Below are positions 22,059 to 31,073 of a DNA stretch of 64,000 bases, piece by piece. Origin of the DNA: Sipunculus nudus. Its lineage: Eukaryota > Annelida > Sipuncula > Golfingiida > Sipunculidae. A program made the position numbers and the translations under genes. Position 1 is the stretch's first letter, and each line of letters opens with the position of its first letter. The notes beneath the pieces were generated by a model, which was not told the DNA's origin, ran no database searches, and saw only the letters and a list, made by a program, of their open reading frames with translations. Where the stretch lies: contig CM049318.1 of the NCBI GenBank assembly GCA_026874595.1, positions 35,173,956 to 35,237,955 on the forward strand, given 5' to 3'.

Positions 22059-22856
22059 ATGTCCGCGTCTTGGGCAGAAGTGTTCAGACGATGCCGCCCA
22101 GAGTTGTTGGCTAACCTGACGGTGGACGAGATGTTATGTGCTATCCTGAAGAGCAGAAACGTGTTGTCACAGTACCACGCTTACGCACGTAACACCACCC
22201 CTTTTGCAAAAGCAACATCCTTGATCGACCATATATCAAAGAACGACAGTCATGTGAAACATTTCATCACTGCTCTTAAGGAAACAGGGCAGCCGCACGT
22301 GGCTCTCTTGTTGGAAAAGCAAAAGCGGAAATGCGAGGAAGAGGCGAAGCAGAGATGTAAAGAACAGACAAGACAGTGGTGGGAGGAACTGGTACCACCA
22401 AATGGCGCACAAGCCAACCGACAGGCCGACCCATGCGGTGGTCCCGATTGGACAGGCCTGTTTGCGTTCTTGTCTTGCTCAGATCAACACGACAACGCTC
22501 CGTTCGATCAAAACAAAGACAGGAAGTTCAAAGAAAAGATTGTGCCGCTGTTTCGAATCTTGGCACAGATACTGAACTCAATGAACGACAAGTTGCTCTT
22601 CATGATGACGTGTGTGTCAGCAAAAATCGTCAAGATGGCAGAATGGCACCAGATATGGGAGCAGACAGACAATGACACAGCCAACAGTTTGCTACAAGCT
22701 TTGGAGGGAGAAACATACGTGCAATGGAACTACTTCAGCCTGATATGCCGTACAGCAGACTTAAAGGCCGCCGCATACATCATCGACGACGCCTTGACGA
22801 CAGCTGGAGTTACATCGCTCTACTCCATCATGGTTTCGGGATCCCCGTGCGGGTAG
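22059..22856 (+). CDS. CARD-containing protein, 265 aa
   Basis: The frame opens at a GTG; the first ATG is at 22059. Residues about 3-78 read as a CARD-type death fold: W-x2-VFRRCRPELL, then LTVDEMLCAILKSRNVLS, then KATSLIDHIS...HVKHFITALKETGQPHVALLLE. A highly charged helix follows (EKQKRKCEEEAKQRCKEQ). The C-terminal half (about 120-265) is a predicted helical domain with no signature. CARDs bind other CARDs in apoptosome, inflammasome or RIG-I/MAVS-type complexes in the cytosol; the partner here is unknown. It faces away from the IAP across a shared 590-bp promoter region and begins the CARD island. Confidence 0.7.
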   Translation: MSASWAEVFRRCRPELLANLTVDEMLCAILKSRNVLSQYHAYARNTTPFAKATSLIDHISKNDSHVKHFITALKETGQPHVALLLEKQKRKCEEEAKQRCKEQTRQWWEELVPPNGAQANRQADPCGGPDWTGLFAFLSCSDQHDNAPFDQNKDRKFKEKIVPLFRILAQILNSMNDKLLFMMTCVSAKIVKMAEWHQIWEQTDNDTANSLLQALEGETYVQWNYFSLICRTADLKAAAYIIDDALTTAGVTSLYSIMVSGSPCG

Positions 22857-23371
22857 AAAACAAGGGAAGTCGCAAGGACCTTCACTGTGTATATACCGTT
22901 TTGTAGCACTGTATCATTGAACTTATATCTGCTTTATCACTAGTATCCGACTCTAGTCAGACTAAAGGATTTTGTTTTTGGTATACTGTAATGACGCCGG
23001 ACTCTGGTTTTATGTTTTTTCCAGTTATCGGTATGACGTATGTAGGCGTCAGGTTTCGTGTGGTCACACATACGACGACCGTGTACGGACTATCAAGATC
23101 TGCATGCGTATTTTTTTTTCGATTTGGTTGTATTATGGATATGACTGGAATGTATAAATATCACATGTAACTCAAATGATCTGATTTCTTGTTTTGTTTT
23201 ATCATACCAGACCTTCCATAAAAACACTCACACATTTAATACACAAAGATGCACAAGACGCAATACTCTCCTCAACGTAACATTTTAATACATCGGCCAA
23301 TACAGTACATACGACATACGCTAGTTACAAACGGCAAACATACATTCTTCAAAAGAAAGGTATCTGATTAA
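22857..23371. other. Convergent intergenic region
   Basis: Lies between the plus-strand CARD gene and the minus-strand repeat protein. ATTAAA-type signal on the minus strand at about 23283-23288. No gene supported. Confidence 0.4.
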
Positions 23372-24691
23372 CTAATAAAAACGTATGCAAAGGCTACCAT
23401 CATCGCTGGATGAAGAAGACGATGTGCGTGTACCGCCGCTGTCCAAAGAAGAGTCAGAAGACCTTCGATCCGTGTAATAAGTAGCAGGTGGGTCTCTCCT
23501 GAATACTTCATTGTCGTCAATGGAACTGGCCAGAGACGAATAAGGACACGATACGTCGTCATCGTCGCTGGTCAGAACAGAGTCTGGAGACCGTGGTTCA
23601 GTGTCAGGAGAGGCAGGGGGGTCTGTGTATCTGATTACTTCGCTAGTCAAAGCATCCATATTATTGGCGAAATCCTGACCGGTGTCATCATTATCGCTGG
23701 CCTGAGACCTGTAACGAGACGATATGTTATCACCGTCGCTGGCCATAAAAGAGTAAGGAGACCGTGGTTCCGGGTCAGGAGAGGCAGGGGGCTCTGTGTA
23801 CCTGATAACTCCATCACTCAAAGCATTCCTCACATTGGCGAAATCATGACCGGTGTCGTCATTATCGCTGGCCTGGGACATGTAACGAGACGATATGTTA
23901 TCATCGTCGCTGGCCAGAAAGGAGTAAGGAGACCGTGGTTCCGTGTCAGGAGAGGCAGGGGGGTCTGTGTACCTGATAACTCCATCACTCATAGCATTCC
24001 TCACATTGGCGAAATCATAAACATCGCCGTCATCGCCACTGGCCATCTCAACACTATCATTCTCATTGACGCCCATAGCACTCTGTGTGTCGCTGTCATA
24101 TGCACCTTCACCATACATAACGAAGTTGGTTCCACTCATCATTCGCTCGCACTCAAGACTAAGTGCAACGTTGGGTATACATCGCACAAGCCTTTCCCAT
24201 TCCGACTTGTTCAAAGTCACACATACTTTTTGAGTGACGACACCGTTTTCGGTGTCAACGTACTTGAATGTTACCTCGTAGTTATCAGAGCCATGTGGAC
24301 ATTGCTTGGCGTACATGGTCAACCGTTTTCCGCGATACTCTTCCAGGATCAGTTTCACCTGATTATGAACCGCTATTGCTCGTGTAAACTCGGCTGCGCG
24401 ACCTGATAACTGCTTCCACGCGATATAACTGAAGTAGATCACACGGCGCTCAAACCCAGGTGCAAGGCCTTTCACAAGGAAGATACCCTGCTGATCAATA
24501 TACAACCCCGCACGGTCATCACACTCACGAACGCCTTCGTCCGAAATGGTTTGCCAGAGAGGTACCGTCCACATGTCATGGCCAGTAGAACCAGCTGTCA
24601 GGTTGATCGGTATCCGAACTGTATACACGTTCATATAGGTGTCACCTGAACCATCGGTGGTCCGTTCACTTTCACTGTCCCGGTCATCCAT
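23372..24691 (-). CDS. Acidic protein with three C-terminal repeats, 439 aa
   Basis: Start is the ATG at 24691 (a GTG precedes it). Residues about 1-200 look globular, with beta-rich segments (YTVRIPINLT, VTFKYVDTENGVVTQKVCVTLN). Residues about 225-400 hold three tandem repeats of roughly 52-57 residues, each with DFAN, a VIRYT(D/E)PPASPD core, EPRSP and a D/S-rich tail around NISSRY. A fourth, degraded unit may follow. The tail ends in a Ser run and SLCIRFY. Repeated SP and acidic-Ser clusters would be good phosphorylation sites. No signal peptide. Function unknown; an adaptor or transcription-regulator role is possible. Repeat number may vary between isolates. Confidence 0.7.
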   Translation of the reverse strand: MDDRDSESERTTDGSGDTYMNVYTVRIPINLTAGSTGHDMWTVPLWQTISDEGVRECDDRAGLYIDQQGIFLVKGLAPGFERRVIYFSYIAWKQLSGRAAEFTRAIAVHNQVKLILEEYRGKRLTMYAKQCPHGSDNYEVTFKYVDTENGVVTQKVCVTLNKSEWERLVRCIPNVALSLECERMMSGTNFVMYGEGAYDSDTQSAMGVNENDSVEMASGDDGDVYDFANVRNAMSDGVIRYTDPPASPDTEPRSPYSFLASDDDNISSRYMSQASDNDDTGHDFANVRNALSDGVIRYTEPPASPDPEPRSPYSFMASDGDNISSRYRSQASDNDDTGQDFANNMDALTSEVIRYTDPPASPDTEPRSPDSVLTSDDDDVSCPYSSLASSIDDNEVFRRDPPATYYTDRRSSDSSLDSGGTRTSSSSSSDDGSLCIRFY

Positions 24692-25158
24692 CACGGGCCC
24701 TTCTAATGAATGTTGTTACATGAAATCGGGTCGGACTATGCGATACTGGCTGTACGTATGGCTACAGGTACGTTGTACGATGTGTTACTCGGTGTACACA
24801 CACACGCACAAATGAGTATATCGAAAATATATCCCCATACAAATACTGTTTACAGCTCCATTGGGTACCAGTGACATTCAGACACTGAAACCACACACAC
24901 ACATATTCGAACACACACATACGACACAAGACGAAAGGTAATGAAGACAGACAAATAAAATCAGGTTTGTTACCATTATACATAAGGTTTATTGTCAAAA
25001 GCCGTACATGTCTATGAAGCAGTTATGTGTGTATATATATATATATGAATCATACATACATGTTTTTACAAATGAAAAAGTGTACAGGTCTAATCATATT
25101 ACTAGTTGCTAAAACACCAACGTCATCAAAGTTCTCAATCAGAATGCATCTGTATCGT
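24692..25158. other. Intergenic region with poly(A) signal
   Basis: CA/GT-rich stretch at 24790-24930. A minus-strand AATAAA at 24988-24993 probably ends the 25159-25812 mRNA. No gene supported. Confidence 0.5.
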
Positions 25159-25812
25159 TTACATATAGCAATCTATGACATCCTCCAGGGGGCAACAGCA
25201 CCTGACACATGTTTTATCGTCCTTCGCTATAATATGCCACGCGCATTGGAAACAGCAGACGAAGTGACCGCATGGAACAAACACCGTCTTCCTTTTATTC
25301 TCCATGCACACTATACAACAACTGAGCTCTGACCCGGATTCGTCACGAACGTCCTGTCCCCGTTTTTTATTGAGCATGTCCCGTGTGATCTGCCACCGTC
25401 CGACACGAGATATGTTCTGCGCTTGGGAGAGATGACCCTTCAGCCGGTGCACGGTACCGTTGATACGCGAAGCTGCCTCATGATTCAGAGAGGAGAGAAG
25501 AACCGTGCGCGCCTCGCACTGACCATGAGAGCCAAGCAAGTTGATAAACGCGAGGAGATGCCGTAGACCCCGCCTTTTGAGGACGGACAGCAATTCATCG
25601 TTCTTCTGTGAATTGGTCGGCCTTGCCTGTATGCTTTCCACATGCTCTTGAAGCAAAATGTTGTTTTGCAGCAGGGCGACCAGAAGCTTCTCGTTTGGGT
25701 CCAGCGTGTTCTGTAAATGGATTGCAGCAGAATTGATCACGTCTGCGACAGGAACCGACGGATGGTTTGACATGTAAGCACTTACATCCAATTGACATTC
25801 CTTGTCAGTCAT
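25159..25812 (-). CDS. CARD-RING protein, 217 aa
   Basis: The first ATG is at 25812; the frame opens nine codons earlier at a GTG. Residues about 28-112 form a CARD-like helical bundle (LLVALLQNNILLQEHVESI, then ELLSVLKRRGLRHLLAFINLL). A linker with GRWQITRDML is conserved in the 28870-30033 protein. Residues about 166-205 form a RING: CIVCMENKRKTVFVPCGH, then CCFQC and CVRC. The architecture is that of a cellular IAP with the BIR domains missing. The likely role is an E3 ubiquitin ligase that docks on CARD partners. A TATA-like GTATAAG lies near 25896; AATAAA is at 24988-24993. Confidence 0.78.
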   Translation of the reverse strand: MTDKECQLDVSAYMSNHPSVPVADVINSAAIHLQNTLDPNEKLLVALLQNNILLQEHVESIQARPTNSQKNDELLSVLKRRGLRHLLAFINLLGSHGQCEARTVLLSSLNHEAASRINGTVHRLKGHLSQAQNISRVGRWQITRDMLNKKRGQDVRDESGSELSCCIVCMENKRKTVFVPCGHFVCCFQCAWHIIAKDDKTCVRCCCPLEDVIDCYM

Positions 25813-26146
25813 GTTTGTGTTGCAGGCGATCCGGAACACGGTTAGCTCACATCAAATGCGTCGGGTGAAATAAGCCAGGAGACGCGCACAGGCGCCTCTT
25901 ATACGTGCAAGTGAACGGAAGGTAGGTACAATCCTTTTTGATTTTTTTTGGTGCTGCATGCGTAGTCCTAGGTAACGATTTGTGTTATGGCGTATCACGT
26001 GATTCACGCAGGTTTGTGATATAATACTGAGTCACTGTACACACAATAAATATACGTGTTTTCCTTGCGCATGATATCGATGGTCGTTATCATGTATAGG
26101 CAGATGTAGACACAATCCTACGCCTTTCTTTACCCGTCTGTTTGCA
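25813..26146. other. Intergenic region, promoter of the CARD-RING gene
   Basis: TATA-like GTATAAGAGG (minus strand, near 25896) about 80 bases upstream of 25812. A T-run near 25945. No gene supported. Confidence 0.4.
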
Positions 26147-26557
26147 CTAACGATGGCTGTAATATGTACGTGTGCAAAGAGCTCCACTTGACGACATTCT
26201 TGCTGCAATTTCACGCGTACATGCTTCAAAATTAAGAGCGCTCACTAGCTTGGAGTGCGCCACATTATTATCAAATATTTGCAACAAGTTGATAAATGTT
26301 ACCAGTCTCTGAACGTCCCAATGCTCGAGTATACACAGCAGCTCCCCGTTCCTCTCGATAGACGTCTCCTTCGCTTTGATACGATCCGCTTGAACAGAGT
26401 CGATTAGGCCTCTGTTGACCATGACGTCATACAGCAACACATCGACATCAAGAGAGGTAACCAACTGAGGACGTATGTCACCGATAATGCTTCCGCCCGT
26501 GATCGGGGGTTGTATAGACAAGTAATATTCCATTTTCTCCAAATTTCTGCTGTACAT
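26147..26557 (-). CDS. Single-CARD protein, 136 aa (tandem copy 1)
   Basis: The start is placed at ATG 26557, because both TATA boxes (26629-26636 and 26611-26617) lie inside the upstream part of the open frame. The N-terminal MEYYLSIQPPITGGSIIGD is followed by a CARD-like bundle (LVTSLDVDVLLYDVMVNRGL, DRIKAKETSIERNGELLCIL, LVTFINLLQIFDNN). There is no RING or other domain. It could act as a decoy or cap for CARD oligomers; that is inference. The promoter and the first half are almost identical to copy 2, so the duplication is recent. Confidence 0.72.
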   Translation of the reverse strand: MYSRNLEKMEYYLSIQPPITGGSIIGDIRPQLVTSLDVDVLLYDVMVNRGLIDSVQADRIKAKETSIERNGELLCILEHWDVQRLVTFINLLQIFDNNVAHSKLVSALNFEACTREIAARMSSSGALCTRTYYSHR

Positions 26558-26689
26558 GATGTATCCGTAAGGAGTTCTGTTCAGTACGGTGGTTGGCAAT
26601 GAAATGATGCATTTATACAGCAACTGTCTATTTATATGTGTGCCCCTCCCCATATCCACACATCCACATCCTTGACCCATCTGTTTGCA

Positions 26690-27076
26690 CTAACGATGGC
26701 AGCATAATTGACATGTGCAAAAGGCTCTTTTGCGCCTATCTGCTTCCAAATTAAGAGCGTACACTAGTCTGGAGTGCGCCACCTTATTATCAAATATTTT
26801 CAACAAACTGATAAATTTTACCAGTCTCTTCACGTCCCAATGCTCGAGTACACACAGCAGCTCCCCGTTCCTCTCGATAGACGTCTCCTTCGCTTTGATA
26901 CGATCCGCTTGAACAGAGTTGATTAGGCCTCTGTTGACCATGACGTCATACAGCAACACGTCGACATAAAGAGAGGTAACCAACTGAGGACGTATGTCAC
27001 CGATAATGCTTCCGCCCGTGATCGGGGGTTGTATAGACAAGTAATATTCCATTGGCTTTAAATGTCCGCTGTACAT
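26690..27076 (-). CDS. Single-CARD protein, 128 aa (tandem copy 2)
   Basis: True ATG at 27076 in the same context as copy 1 (GTACATGATGTATCCGTAA reads outward from it). CARD-like bundle over residues about 9-110, with only scattered substitutions from copy 1 (for example LYVDVL for LDVDVL, KRLVKFISLLKIFDNK). The C-terminus differs: RRKRAFCTCQLCCHR, Cys-rich with a CxC-x2-CC pattern. The upstream TATA elements are shared with copy 1. Confidence 0.72.
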   Translation of the reverse strand: MYSGHLKPMEYYLSIQPPITGGSIIGDIRPQLVTSLYVDVLLYDVMVNRGLINSVQADRIKAKETSIERNGELLCVLEHWDVKRLVKFISLLKIFDNKVAHSRLVYALNLEADRRKRAFCTCQLCCHR

Positions 27077-27247
27077 GATGTATCCGTAAACGAGTCCTGT
27101 TCAGTACGGTGGTTGGCAACGAAATGATGCATTTATACAGCAACTGTCTATTTATATGTGTGCCCCTCCCCATATCCAGATCCTTGACCCGTCTGTTTGC
27201 ACTAACTATGGCTGCAATATTGTACGAGTGCCAAGGACTCCATTTTA

Positions 27248-27616
27248 CTAGTTCTTTGATGCAAGGTTGCGCGTACATGCTTCACAGTTAAGAGCGGCCA
27301 GTAGCAGAAAGTGCGCCACCCTATTACCAAACATGTTCAACAAGCTGATAAATATTACCAGTTTCTCAACGTCCCAATGCTCGAGTATACACAGCAGCTC
27401 CTCGTTCCTCTCGACAGACGTCTCCTTCGCTTTGAGACGACCCGCTTGGTCAGAGTCGATAAGGCTTTTGTAGAGCATGGTGTCAACCAACAGCACGTGG
27501 ACATCAAGAGTGGCAATCAACCGGCCACGTAGTGTACCGATAATGCTTTCGCCCGTGATCGGAGGTTGTATTGACAAGTAATATTCAGGTGGCTGCATCA
27601 CATCTTGGAAGTACAT
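27248..27616 (-). CDS. Single-CARD protein, 122 aa (tandem copy 3)
   Basis: True ATG at 27616. Starts MYFQDVMQPPEYYLSIQPP, then a CARD-like bundle more diverged than copies 1 and 2 (LIATLDVHVLLVDTMLYKSL, ELLCILEHWDVEKLVIFISLL). The sequence upstream of the start remains nearly identical to copies 1 and 2, including the TATA element, so promoters have stayed conserved or been converted while the coding parts diverged. Confidence 0.7.
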   Translation of the reverse strand: MYFQDVMQPPEYYLSIQPPITGESIIGTLRGRLIATLDVHVLLVDTMLYKSLIDSDQAGRLKAKETSVERNEELLCILEHWDVEKLVIFISLLNMFGNRVAHFLLLAALNCEACTRNLASKN

Positions 27617-27795
27617 GATGTATCCGTAAACGAGTCCTGTTCAGTACGGTGGTTGGCAACGAAATGATGCATTTATACAGCAACCGCTTATTTACATGTG
27701 TGCCCATAGCCCCCGCATCCTACACTAAAAAAGCATAAAAAACGTTTTTGACAATCTATACTGCAAGATACGATGACATGCGCCAACTGGCATTC

Positions 27796-28242
27796 TTATC
27801 CTTTTTTCGAACCGCCCGTTTGCACAGACGACGGCTGTAAAATGGTATGTGTACCGATGACGCCAGTCGGGGAGAAGCTACATCCGTCAGCAAAGCGCTT
27901 CCATGCTGCTCGATTCAGACATTTCACGAGCACGACGTGCGGCCCGGACCGGTTGCAGGTTTTGAGCAACTCGATAAACGTGACAACTTGTTCAAGCCCC
28001 AACTCCATGATGATAAACAGCAGCATCTTGTTCTGATCGATGACGGTATCTTCCCCGGTGATACGTGCGGCTTCGTCCTGACTTATAAGACCTTTCTGGA
28101 GCAGAGTGTCAATCAGCCAAGGATCGACGTCCAGGCTGGTCACCAACGTGCGCCACTGTGGCCGGAGGATGCTCGCGCTCGAAATCTCAGGTCTGACAGA
28201 CAAGTAAAAATTCAATGGCTGCAACGTATCGACCCGGCCCAT
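27796..28242 (-). CDS. Single-CARD protein, 148 aa
   Basis: The start is placed at ATG 28242 (MGRVDTLQPLNFYLSVRPE), which aligns with the starts of neighbouring CARD genes. The longer open frame upstream reads through promoter-like sequence. CARD-like bundle at residues about 25-115 (LVTSLDVDPWLIDTLLQKGL, DEAARITGEDTVIDQNKML, LEQVVTFIELL). The C-terminal 30 residues are unlike the other copies and Ser/Thr-rich. Same strand and family as the three-copy array, but an older duplicate. Confidence 0.7.
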   Translation of the reverse strand: MGRVDTLQPLNFYLSVRPEISSASILRPQWRTLVTSLDVDPWLIDTLLQKGLISQDEAARITGEDTVIDQNKMLLFIIMELGLEQVVTFIELLKTCNRSGPHVVLVKCLNRAAWKRFADGCSFSPTGVIGTHTILQPSSVQTGGSKKG

Positions 28243-28869
28243 GGTGTATCGGTTAAACACTCCCGTGCAGTACGGCGGTCGGCGATGAAATGACGGATGG
28301 ATACAGCGACCGGTACTTTTGTAACCACGCCACAAGCAATGACATATAAAAGGACATATAAAATGAAACAGAACGGGATTCGACACACACGTTTGAAGTA
28401 CCAAATCATTACCCCCATGGAGTTACGCCACATGATAGTCGGGAGGTCGGAGGCTGATTGCATCACACAGAACAGAACATTATACAGAACGCAGTACGAA
28501 TATACAAACATCACAACGACACACTGACACACACGCACCTAACCGGGAGAGCGTTCAGAACAGGTTCCCCACATCCGTCATACAGTACACGTTGTACAGA
28601 AGAACACGTTTAAATATATACACTACATTTTATTCATTTGTTATTCATTTATACAATAACAAAGGTGCGATTACGAAACACAAATGCGCAAAGTAAGATA
28701 TATACACAAGTTTGAATCATCAATAAAGAACGTGTCAACGTATGTATGTTATAGAGAGTATCAATACAAAATCAGTTCACTTATCGTATATACAGGCACT
28801 TACGCGTTTCACTGTGTGAGCTGGGGCAGGGGAAGCAAAAAGAGTTCCTTATAGTACGTCCTGTTAGGT
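28243..28869. other. Intergenic region with poly(A) signal
   Basis: Contains two CATATAAAA-like words (28340-28362) and a minus-strand AATAAA at 28629-28634, about 240 bases past the stop of the 28870-30033 gene. No gene supported. Confidence 0.45.
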
Positions 28870-30033
28870 TCACATGAAACAGGGTTTGATATCTTCTACC
28901 CGGTTTCTGCATGTTATACATGTCATATCCTCGTTCTCGCTGCACCTCAACGCACATGTGAAACAGCACCTTATGTGACCGCAGGGCAGAAATATCGTCT
29001 TCCGTTTGTTGTCCATACACACTACACAGACTTGTTCATTGGGATCATCTGGAGTCACCGGTACGTCGTTTTTCTTTTTCGCACATAGCATGTCGCGCAT
29101 GCGCCGCCACCGTTGACCAGAAGAAACCTGCCCATCCGCCCCGCTTAACGTTCCATTGAAAGGCTCGGCCTCGTGACGGGTCGGTTGCTCGACCGTGTTC
29201 GTTGTTAGCGATCGTCCGACACGGCCAGCCTGCTGCGGGAAAGCGTGTGCGTTCAATGATTTCACCAGGATATCTCGCGGAACGGGCTGATCATACACCT
29301 TCAGCAACCCAATAAACCTGACGAAGTTAGGGAGACCCCGCTGAGCGAGGATGTCTAACAAGGCTGTGCTTTTCGCACAGCTGTGACGCTGGCGGAGTAT
29401 GGTTTCGGCATTGAACCTGCTGATGATGCCTTCCTCGACCATCGCCTCCTGCAGCAGCGGGTCAACGTCCAGGCAATTAGCCAGCGCAACCCGGTCTGAA
29501 TTGATAACACTGCGTATCGAAATAGCGGGACTGACAGACATGTAAACGTCGAGTGGATGCAACCAATCTGGCTGACGCGAAGAAACATGTCCACCCGCGC
29601 TGCCGCATTTTCCAGTGTGGGGGTCGGCCTGACTGCTTGACGGTCTCCCGGCTGTGTTCCCAGTAAGCGTACCTCCGCCAGGGACACCCTGCTTCCCGAA
29701 AGCGCATGCGTTGAGTGATTCCACCAGGATATCCCGGGGCACGGGTTGATCATACTCCTCCAGCAAACCGATAAACCCGATGAAGTTTCGAAGACCGCGC
29801 TTCAGGAGGATGGCTATCAACTCGCTGGCTTTCCCACTCATAACAGGGCTGTTGTCTACAAGTTCAGCTTGGCCCTTGCATATGATGCCTTCCTGGACCA
29901 TGGCGTTCTGTAGCACAGTGTTGACGTCCAAGTACATCAACAGCTTGATACGGTTTCCTTTGATCACATTTGATATATTTATAGCGGGACGGACAGACAA
30001 GTAAACATCGACTGGATGTAGTGTACGTGACAT
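28870..30033 (-). CDS. CARD-CARD-RING protein, 387 aa
   Basis: First ATG at 30033 (a GTG opens the frame 11 codons earlier). CARD-like domains lie at about residues 5-108 and 155-262 and are clear duplicates: both have (P)LDVYMSV/PVDVYLSV, a GII segment, LRNFIGFIGLL/LPNFVRFIGLL and YDQPVPRDILV. A Gly/Ser-rich linker joins them. WRRMRDML is shared with the 25159-25812 protein. The RING spans about 336-375 (CVVCMD ... PCGH ... CITC) and the protein ends EDIKPCFM. It resembles an IAP with BIRs replaced by a second CARD. It could bind CARD-containing signalling proteins and ubiquitinate them. AATAAA at 28629-28634. Confidence 0.8.
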   Translation of the reverse strand: MSRTLHPVDVYLSVRPAINISNVIKGNRIKLLMYLDVNTVLQNAMVQEGIICKGQAELVDNSPVMSGKASELIAILLKRGLRNFIGFIGLLEEYDQPVPRDILVESLNACAFGKQGVPGGGTLTGNTAGRPSSSQADPHTGKCGSAGGHVSSRQPDWLHPLDVYMSVSPAISIRSVINSDRVALANCLDVDPLLQEAMVEEGIISRFNAETILRQRHSCAKSTALLDILAQRGLPNFVRFIGLLKVYDQPVPRDILVKSLNAHAFPQQAGRVGRSLTTNTVEQPTRHEAEPFNGTLSGADGQVSSGQRWRRMRDMLCAKKKNDVPVTPDDPNEQVCVVCMDNKRKTIFLPCGHIRCCFTCALRCSENEDMTCITCRNRVEDIKPCFM

Positions 30034-30489
30034 CTCAACACGTTCACATTTGGGTAGAGCTAACACCGAACAGAACTGCTGCTGGTACTGGTCTGCTGTA
30101 AGCCCACAAAGTTCTGCTTTATGTAGCTGCCAGACAAGTCATCTGATCTTCAGGAGTTCACTGTGGGCATGTCGAATATATGTATATATACATGGGAGGG
30201 GCGTGTTTCAGACGTAGGTCCATCACTCACGGAATTGACGTTCAAATGATGTCCTTGAACAAACACGTGCATCCCTATTATCGTATTGCGTAAAAAGCAG
30301 GCCACATAATAGCTTGTTTTAGACTGTCTGATCATCCATTTACGTTTGGTACGTTTAGTAAACCAGTATTAATCATGACCATATGTACAGAAAAAACAAC
30401 CAAGACAAAAATGACACACTTAACGCTGGTGCATCGCTGATACATAACAGCTACGATGTTAACCTCACGTGCCACCTGAACTCCAGTCT
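30034..30489. other. Intergenic region with a fragment of the 433-bp repeat
   Basis: A TA-rich stretch is at 30177-30192. From about 30336 the sequence TTTACGTTTGGTACGT...GTAAACCAGTAT matches the start of the tandem repeats at 31074 and 31507, and similarity fades after about 120 bases. No gene supported. Confidence 0.5.
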
Positions 30490-30837
30490 TTACTCCGTCT
30501 GTGCCGCATCATTGCCTCTAGACACCGGTTCAGTCGACAGATACGTTTCCTCAGTGGACTCACTGGTTGCGTCGCACTCACTGCAATCGAGACATCTGAA
30601 ACATGTTTCACAGTACGGCCGATTTTTCAGGTAGAGGCCGTGTCTCATATCTGCAGGTAAACGCCGGTATAAATCCTTCATTGAATCATTCAGATATTTT
30701 AGTTCATCATACACATCCTTGCACCGAGTCGGGTCAAACATAAAACCCCAACATCCGTACAGCATCATGTCCACCGTGTTGAAAAGTTCAATGAATTCCG
30801 CACGGTAAGATATTTCCGACCCGTTCGAGGTGGCCAT
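30490..30837 (-). CDS. Small Cys-rich hypothetical protein, 115 aa
   Basis: True ATG at 30837. Residues about 15-70 are helical (EFIELFNTVDMMLYGCWGF, ELKYLNDSMKDLYRRL). Residues about 76-87 contain CETCFRCLDCSEC, four cysteines at C-x2-C spacing plus one more, a likely zinc-ribbon or knuckle. The last 30 residues are Ser/Thr/Glu-rich and probably disordered. No signal peptide. A weak TATATA element lies near 30890. Family not recognised. Confidence 0.55.
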   Translation of the reverse strand: MATSNGSEISYRAEFIELFNTVDMMLYGCWGFMFDPTRCKDVYDELKYLNDSMKDLYRRLPADMRHGLYLKNRPYCETCFRCLDCSECDATSESTEETYLSTEPVSRGNDAAQTE

Positions 30838-31073
30838 TACTCTTTATTCTTCTCTTCTGTCTTGGGATACTGGTCCAGTTTAAAGGAACGATATATATGG
30901 GGCACCGATGGGGATGGGGCACCGACGTAAAGAAGGACTGTTCTACAGCGGCTTGACCACCTCAAGTGCGCGCGTGTCTGACGAACGAAACTGTGTCATT
31001 GAAACGTGACTTGTATCACTGAAATTGTAAAGCGCAATTAAAGGTCATATAAAACAGCATGTTTACACTGACG

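Larger units (their letters stand above)
26147..27720 (-). repeat. Three tandem CARD gene units of about 520-560 bp
   Basis: Each unit holds a promoter block (TTATATGTGTGCCC, ATGATGCATTTATACAGCAAC, TTCAGTACGGTGGTTGGCAA) and one CARD gene. Units 1 and 2 are over most of their length nearly identical; unit 3 is diverged in its coding part. The arrangement is typical of gene amplification by unequal recombination. Confidence 0.75.

Noticed and set aside
26558-26680. N-terminal extension of the 26147-26557 CARD gene to 26680
   Set aside because: It reads through two TATA elements shared with the sister copies, so it should be promoter rather than coding.
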